In this document: piece by piece, positions 61,350 to 64,000 of the stretch
How the letters are laid out: every line of letters starts with the position of its first letter
How positions within the stretch are numbered: position 1 is the stretch's first letter
DNA from: Lentzea sp. NBRC 102530
GTDB taxonomy: Bacteria > Actinomycetota > Actinomycetes > Mycobacteriales > Pseudonocardiaceae
Assembly (NCBI RefSeq): GCF_030269365.1
Contig: NZ_BSTF01000003.1
Span: forward strand, 675,303 to 739,302
DNA: 64,000 nt
Direction: 5' to 3'
The notes under the pieces: generated by a model
The model's input: only the letters and a program-made list of their open reading frames with translations
What the model was told of the DNA's origin: nothing
Databases searched by the model: none
Translations under genes and position numbers: made by a program

Positions 61350-62030
61350 ATGGGGGCGGTTGCACTGATCAGGTCCGGGTTCGAGCGGTTGTTCGTGGAC
61401 GGGCCGGTGGGCTCGTCGACCGGCGGTGGCGAACAGCAGGTCATCACCGTCGAGCAGGTGGGCGAACTGGCCCTGCCGACGGGCAGGCTCGTCGCGGCTG
61501 ACCCGTTCGTCGTGTGGCCGGAAGACGCCGAGCCGTTCACCGACGAGGTCGAACCCGGCAACTACCCGGTGTCGGTCTCGCTGGTCTCGTACGTCGACGG
61601 CGACGGAGTTCCCGACGAGCGGCAGGGGTACCGCGTCGCGGCCGCCAGGGTGGTGATCCGCGACGAGCCCGCGTACTCGTGGCGGCCCGCCGTGACGGCC
61701 GGCGAGCACGTGCCGATGCTGCCGGTGATGCCCGAGTTCGGCTACGACGTGAAGTCGAGCACCGGTGCGTTCTTCGACGTCGTCACCGCCACGGCCCTCG
61801 ACCGGCTGGTGAGCGACGACGAACTGGGCAACTGCGACCTGATCGACGCCCTGGGCGCGGTCGGCGGCGGCCGCGGCCCCGCCAACGTGACCGACGCCCG
61901 GTCGGGGCTGAACGTCGTGGCGTTCTCGACCGGGTGGGGCGACGGCGTCTACCCGACGTGGGTCGGCCGCAACACCGCGGGCGACCCCGTCGCGTTCGTG
62001 ACCGACTTCTTCGTCGTCAACAAGGTCTAG
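61350..62030 (+). CDS. DUF4241 protein
   Basis: This 226-aa protein has the DUF4241 layout: [31 protein letters not shown], the central [12 protein letters not shown], and a C-terminal [15 protein letters not shown]. The family is of unknown function and in some genomes is linked to immunity genes for polymorphic toxins; nothing here shows that. GGAGGTGG precedes the ATG. The stop overlaps the convergent SodC-like gene by 4 bp. Confidence 0.82.
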   Translation: MGAVALIRSGFERLFVDGPVGSSTGGGEQQVITVEQVGELALPTGRLVAADPFVVWPEDAEPFTDEVEPGNYPVSVSLVSYVDGDGVPDERQGYRVAAARVVIRDEPAYSWRPAVTAGEHVPMLPVMPEFGYDVKSSTGAFFDVVTATALDRLVSDDELGNCDLIDALGAVGGGRGPANVTDARSGLNVVAFSTGWGDGVYPTWVGRNTAGDPVAFVTDFFVVNKV

Positions 62031-62575
62031 AAGCCGACGTTCGCGCACCCGAGTCGTGGCCCGGCGGTGCCTGCCTCGCCGGGCTTGGTGTGCGTGTGTT
62101 CGTCGTGCAGCACCACGGACCGCGCGTGGCGTTCGGTGAACTGCCAGTCCACAGTGGAGGAACTCTGCGCGAAACCGTGGGCGTCGGTGTGCACGTCGAG
62201 CCAGATCTCGTTGCGGGAGTTGGCGTACGCCGGGTCGACGGACGGCTGGACCGGGTCCTCGACGTGCTGGAAGTGCGGCCCGGAGTCGGCCGGGTTCGCG
62301 CCGCACGCCTTGACGTGGACGTGCGCGCCGTACGCCCGGTTCGGCAGCAAACCGTTGAGCACCAGCATGACCGTCGTCCCACCGCTGATCGTCGGCACCC
62401 CGACGACGGTGATCCGCGCACCGACCGGCACCTTCGCCGGGTCGTGCGTGACGGCCCCCGCCGCGGCGCTGTAGGTCGCGAACTTCGCGGATGTGTGGGC
62501 GACGGGCGCGGGTTCGGCGTGCGCGGTGCCGGAGACCACGAGGCCGGCGGCGACCACGACTGCAAGCGTCTTCAT
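62027..62575 (-). CDS. SodC-like superoxide dismutase-family protein, secreted
   Basis: This 182-aa protein has a Sec signal peptide (cleavage after GTAHA, about residue 20) and a Cu/Zn-SOD-like beta-barrel. The copper His are in [16 protein letters not shown] and VLHDEHTHT, and a Cys pair (ACG, GCAN) could form the disulfide. The zinc site is incomplete to my eye, so it may be a copper-only or heavily diverged member. It should act outside the membrane. Confidence 0.78.
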   Translation of the reverse strand: MKTLAVVVAAGLVVSGTAHAEPAPVAHTSAKFATYSAAAGAVTHDPAKVPVGARITVVGVPTISGGTTVMLVLNGLLPNRAYGAHVHVKACGANPADSGPHFQHVEDPVQPSVDPAYANSRNEIWLDVHTDAHGFAQSSSTVDWQFTERHARSVVLHDEHTHTKPGEAGTAGPRLGCANVGF

Positions 62576-62665
62576 GGATCTCTTGCTTAGTGGCACCGGG
62601 TCCGTCCCGCCATTTCGGTACTCGTACGGGTGTTTCACCGGTCCGGGGCTGGGTACGCGGGGAAG

Positions 62666-63142
62666 GTGAGCGAACCCGAGGAGTCCGATCAGCGCAGACT
62701 CGCCAGAAACCTCAACGAGCTGCTGCAGGAGCTCCGCGTGGCGCAGGCCGGTGTGCAGATCCTGTTCGGCTTTCTGCTCTCGATCGCCTTCACCGACAAG
62801 TACGCCGCCGTCGGGTCGTACGTCCGGGTGACGCACCTGGTCACGGTGCTGTTCGCGGCGGTGGCCGTGGCGTTCCTGACCGCGCCCGCCGCGTGGCACC
62901 GGGTCCTGTTCCGCCAGGGCCGCCGCGAGGACGTGGTCCGCTCCGGCAACACGTTCACGCTGGTCGGCCTGGCCTTCCTGGCGCTGGCGATGACCGGCAC
63001 GGTGCTCCTGCTGGCCGAGGTCGTGCTCGGCGGGTGGCCCGCGGTGCTGGTCGGCGTGCTGGCGTTCGTCGTGTTCGCGGGCCTGTGGTTCGTCGTCCCG
63101 TTCGCGTCATCCCAGCGTGCTGAGCACCGCCAGCGCTCCTAA
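62666..63142 (+). CDS. DUF6328-family membrane protein
   Basis: This 158-aa protein has a charged N-terminal helix ([22 protein letters not shown]) and four membrane segments. The N-terminal motif [17 protein letters not shown] is a signature of the DUF6328 family found in actinobacteria. No function is known. GTG at 62666 lies directly after GGGGAAG. Its last 36 bp overlap the 3' end of the convergent membrane gene. Confidence 0.78.
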   Translation: MSEPEESDQRRLARNLNELLQELRVAQAGVQILFGFLLSIAFTDKYAAVGSYVRVTHLVTVLFAAVAVAFLTAPAAWHRVLFRQGRREDVVRSGNTFTLVGLAFLALAMTGTVLLLAEVVLGGWPAVLVGVLAFVVFAGLWFVVPFASSQRAEHRQRS

Positions 63143-63793
63143 CCCGATCGCCACCGGCACGGCCGTGAGCACGTTCTTCTTCGTCGGCCTCGGCTGTTCC
63201 TTGATCACCTGAACCCCCAGCGGCACCAGGGCGACGCACAACCCGGTCGTGCCGACGATCGACAGCACCTCGGTGCCCTTGAGCACGCCGAGCGGCAACA
63301 GTCCCGTGGTCGCCAGGGCCACCGACCGGACCCTGCCCAGCCCGCCCCGGTGGGCGGCGAACGCCAGCACGCACCAGCCGAACATGATCGTGAACGCCAG
63401 GAAGCTGAACAGGTGCAGGTCGCCGTACCCCCGCGCCACCAGTTCCGTCGCCTCCTCGACGCCCAGGTGCTTCGTGGCGCTGAACGCCGCGTGGTCGACC
63501 CCGGCGTGGAACGTCCGCGCGAACAGGCCGACCGTCACCAGCACCCCGCCCCACGCCGCCCACCTCGTCGCCCCGAGTCGCTGCGCGAGGTGCGCCACCG
63601 CCGCCCACATCACGACGTGACCGGCCAGGAACGCGGTGTAGGCCGCCTGCATCAGCGCGGGATTCTCAGCCACCGCTCTCAACTGGTCGGGGAAGAAGAA
63701 GTGGAAGGGCGACCGCAACAGCGTGCCCACCAGCAACAGCACCGGCCCGGCGATGAGCGCCGCACCGCCTACCCACCCGTTGGGAAACCTCAT
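63107..63793 (-). CDS. Polytopic membrane protein, unknown
   Basis: This 228-aa protein has about six to seven membrane segments, with His in TFHAGVDHAAFSATKHLG and GYGDLHLFSFLAF between helices. No family recognised. ATG at 63793. Its 3' end overlaps DUF6328 by 36 bp tail to tail. It is the last complete gene in the window. Confidence 0.7.
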   Translation of the reverse strand: MRFPNGWVGGAALIAGPVLLLVGTLLRSPFHFFFPDQLRAVAENPALMQAAYTAFLAGHVVMWAAVAHLAQRLGATRWAAWGGVLVTVGLFARTFHAGVDHAAFSATKHLGVEEATELVARGYGDLHLFSFLAFTIMFGWCVLAFAAHRGGLGRVRSVALATTGLLPLGVLKGTEVLSIVGTTGLCVALVPLGVQVIKEQPRPTKKNVLTAVPVAIGLGALAVLSTLG

Positions 63794-63852
63794 GGGGTGC
63801 GACGCTGCCAGCGTCGTCCGGCTCGCGGATCGGCCCGAGGTCCGACCTCCGC

Positions 63853-63870
63853 CTCGGACTCGGGTCCGAG
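63853..63870. repeat. 7-bp GC-rich hairpin before the transposase end
   Basis: CTCGGAC (63853-63859) pairs with GTCCGAG (63864-63870) around a 4-nt loop. It lies between the membrane protein gene and the transposase stop, perhaps a terminator or part of the element end. Confidence 0.4.
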
Positions 63871-63896
63871 CCCCTAGACGAGTAAGTCCTAACTGA

Positions 63897-64000
63897 TCAG
63901 TGGTCGTAGGCGATCAGTGATCGGGTGATGGGCTGGCCGGTGGCGCGGTTGTGCCAGATGGCTGCGGTTAGGGCGAGCAGGCGTTGGGCGATGCGGGCGG
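63897..64000 (-). mobile_element. IS982-family transposase C-terminus, cut by window edge
   Basis: Read on the minus strand from the edge, the frame ends RIAQRLLALTAAIWHN followed by a short tail ending SLIAYDH and TGA at 63899-63897. This is the conserved C-terminus of IS982-family transposases in actinomycetes. Only about 33 codons are in the window, so intactness cannot be judged. The terminal inverted repeat of the element should lie within the ~30 bp left of the stop. Confidence 0.75.

Overview
The window is a high-GC actinobacterial chromosome segment. Gene content (mycothiol synthase, an mmsA/LacI-linked inositol cluster, GlnR, a WXG100-type protein, an RsiG-like anti-sigma factor) and codon use fit a member of the Pseudonocardiales (Saccharothrix/Lentzea/Actinosynnema-like); this placement is an inference. 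Most genes are coupled by 4-bp stop/start overlaps, and many start at GTG. At least nine starts lie 6-7 nt after a TANNNT box with no Shine-Dalgarno, the arrangement of leaderless mRNAs.

The backbone follows, as far as I remember it, the order of the Mycobacterium tuberculosis Rv0807-Rv0823c region: SCP-like protein, purF, purM, then DUF3073, ygfZ, pabC, nitrobindin-like, sseC, sseA, thioredoxin, LmeA/DUF2993, glnR, mshD, pst, phoU, LCP protein, dusB. Accessory blocks are inserted between these core genes.

Region by region. 1-3.0 kb: edge of a degenerate P-loop protein, the SCP gene, a DUF1023 hydrolase and its WXG100-like partner. 3.0-4.7 kb: a mycothiol-dependent-isomerase-like protein and three tandem paralogous lipoproteins. 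4.8-7.5 kb: purF-purM. 7.5-9.1 kb: a SigE-family sigma factor fused to a membrane segment plus external domain, then arfB. 9.1-14.4 kb: a CitAB-type two-component system divergent from a tctCBA tripartite tricarboxylate transporter. 14.45-17.15 kb: a lower-GC accessory island with a zinc-finger HTH protein, a small membrane protein, long inverted repeats and almost no recognisable genes. It is bounded by a second, damaged copy of the last ~26 nt of mmsA. 17.16-29.2 kb: the myo-inositol catabolic locus (mmsA and a LacI repressor on the minus strand; iolG, iolE-like, a sugar ABC transporter, iolC, a Cgl0159-type aldolase, iolB and iolD on the plus strand), with two palindromic operators in the divergent promoter and a very large hairpin inside the 3' end of iolG.

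29.2-37.4 kb: pentapeptide-repeat protein, old yellow enzyme, DUF3073, an unknown protein, an MFS permease, RsiG, a beta-keto acid cleavage enzyme, ygfZ, a Nur-like Fur regulator and pabC. 37.4-42.0 kb: a secreted GH18 chitinase with a DasR-type operator in its promoter spacer, pxpBC, and a 0.5-kb gap with palindromes and ten 26-bp tandem repeats. 42.0-48.6 kb: nitrobindin-like protein, the sulfurtransferase operon preceded by a cysteine-containing leader peptide, thioredoxin, LmeA, a hydrolase, glnR and mshD. 48.6-54.6 kb: pstSCAB behind a PHO box, and phoU. 54.7-64 kb: a large LCP protein with a long disordered N-terminus, a diguanylate cyclase, a lipoprotein, dusB, a macrodomain, DUF4241, a SodC-like protein, two membrane proteins and the C-terminus of an IS982-type transposase.

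Regulatory themes tie the window together: phosphate (PHO box, PhoU), nitrogen (GlnR), amino-sugar control (DasR site), inositol (LacI), cysteine attenuation, and c-di-GMP (RsiG and a GGDEF enzyme).
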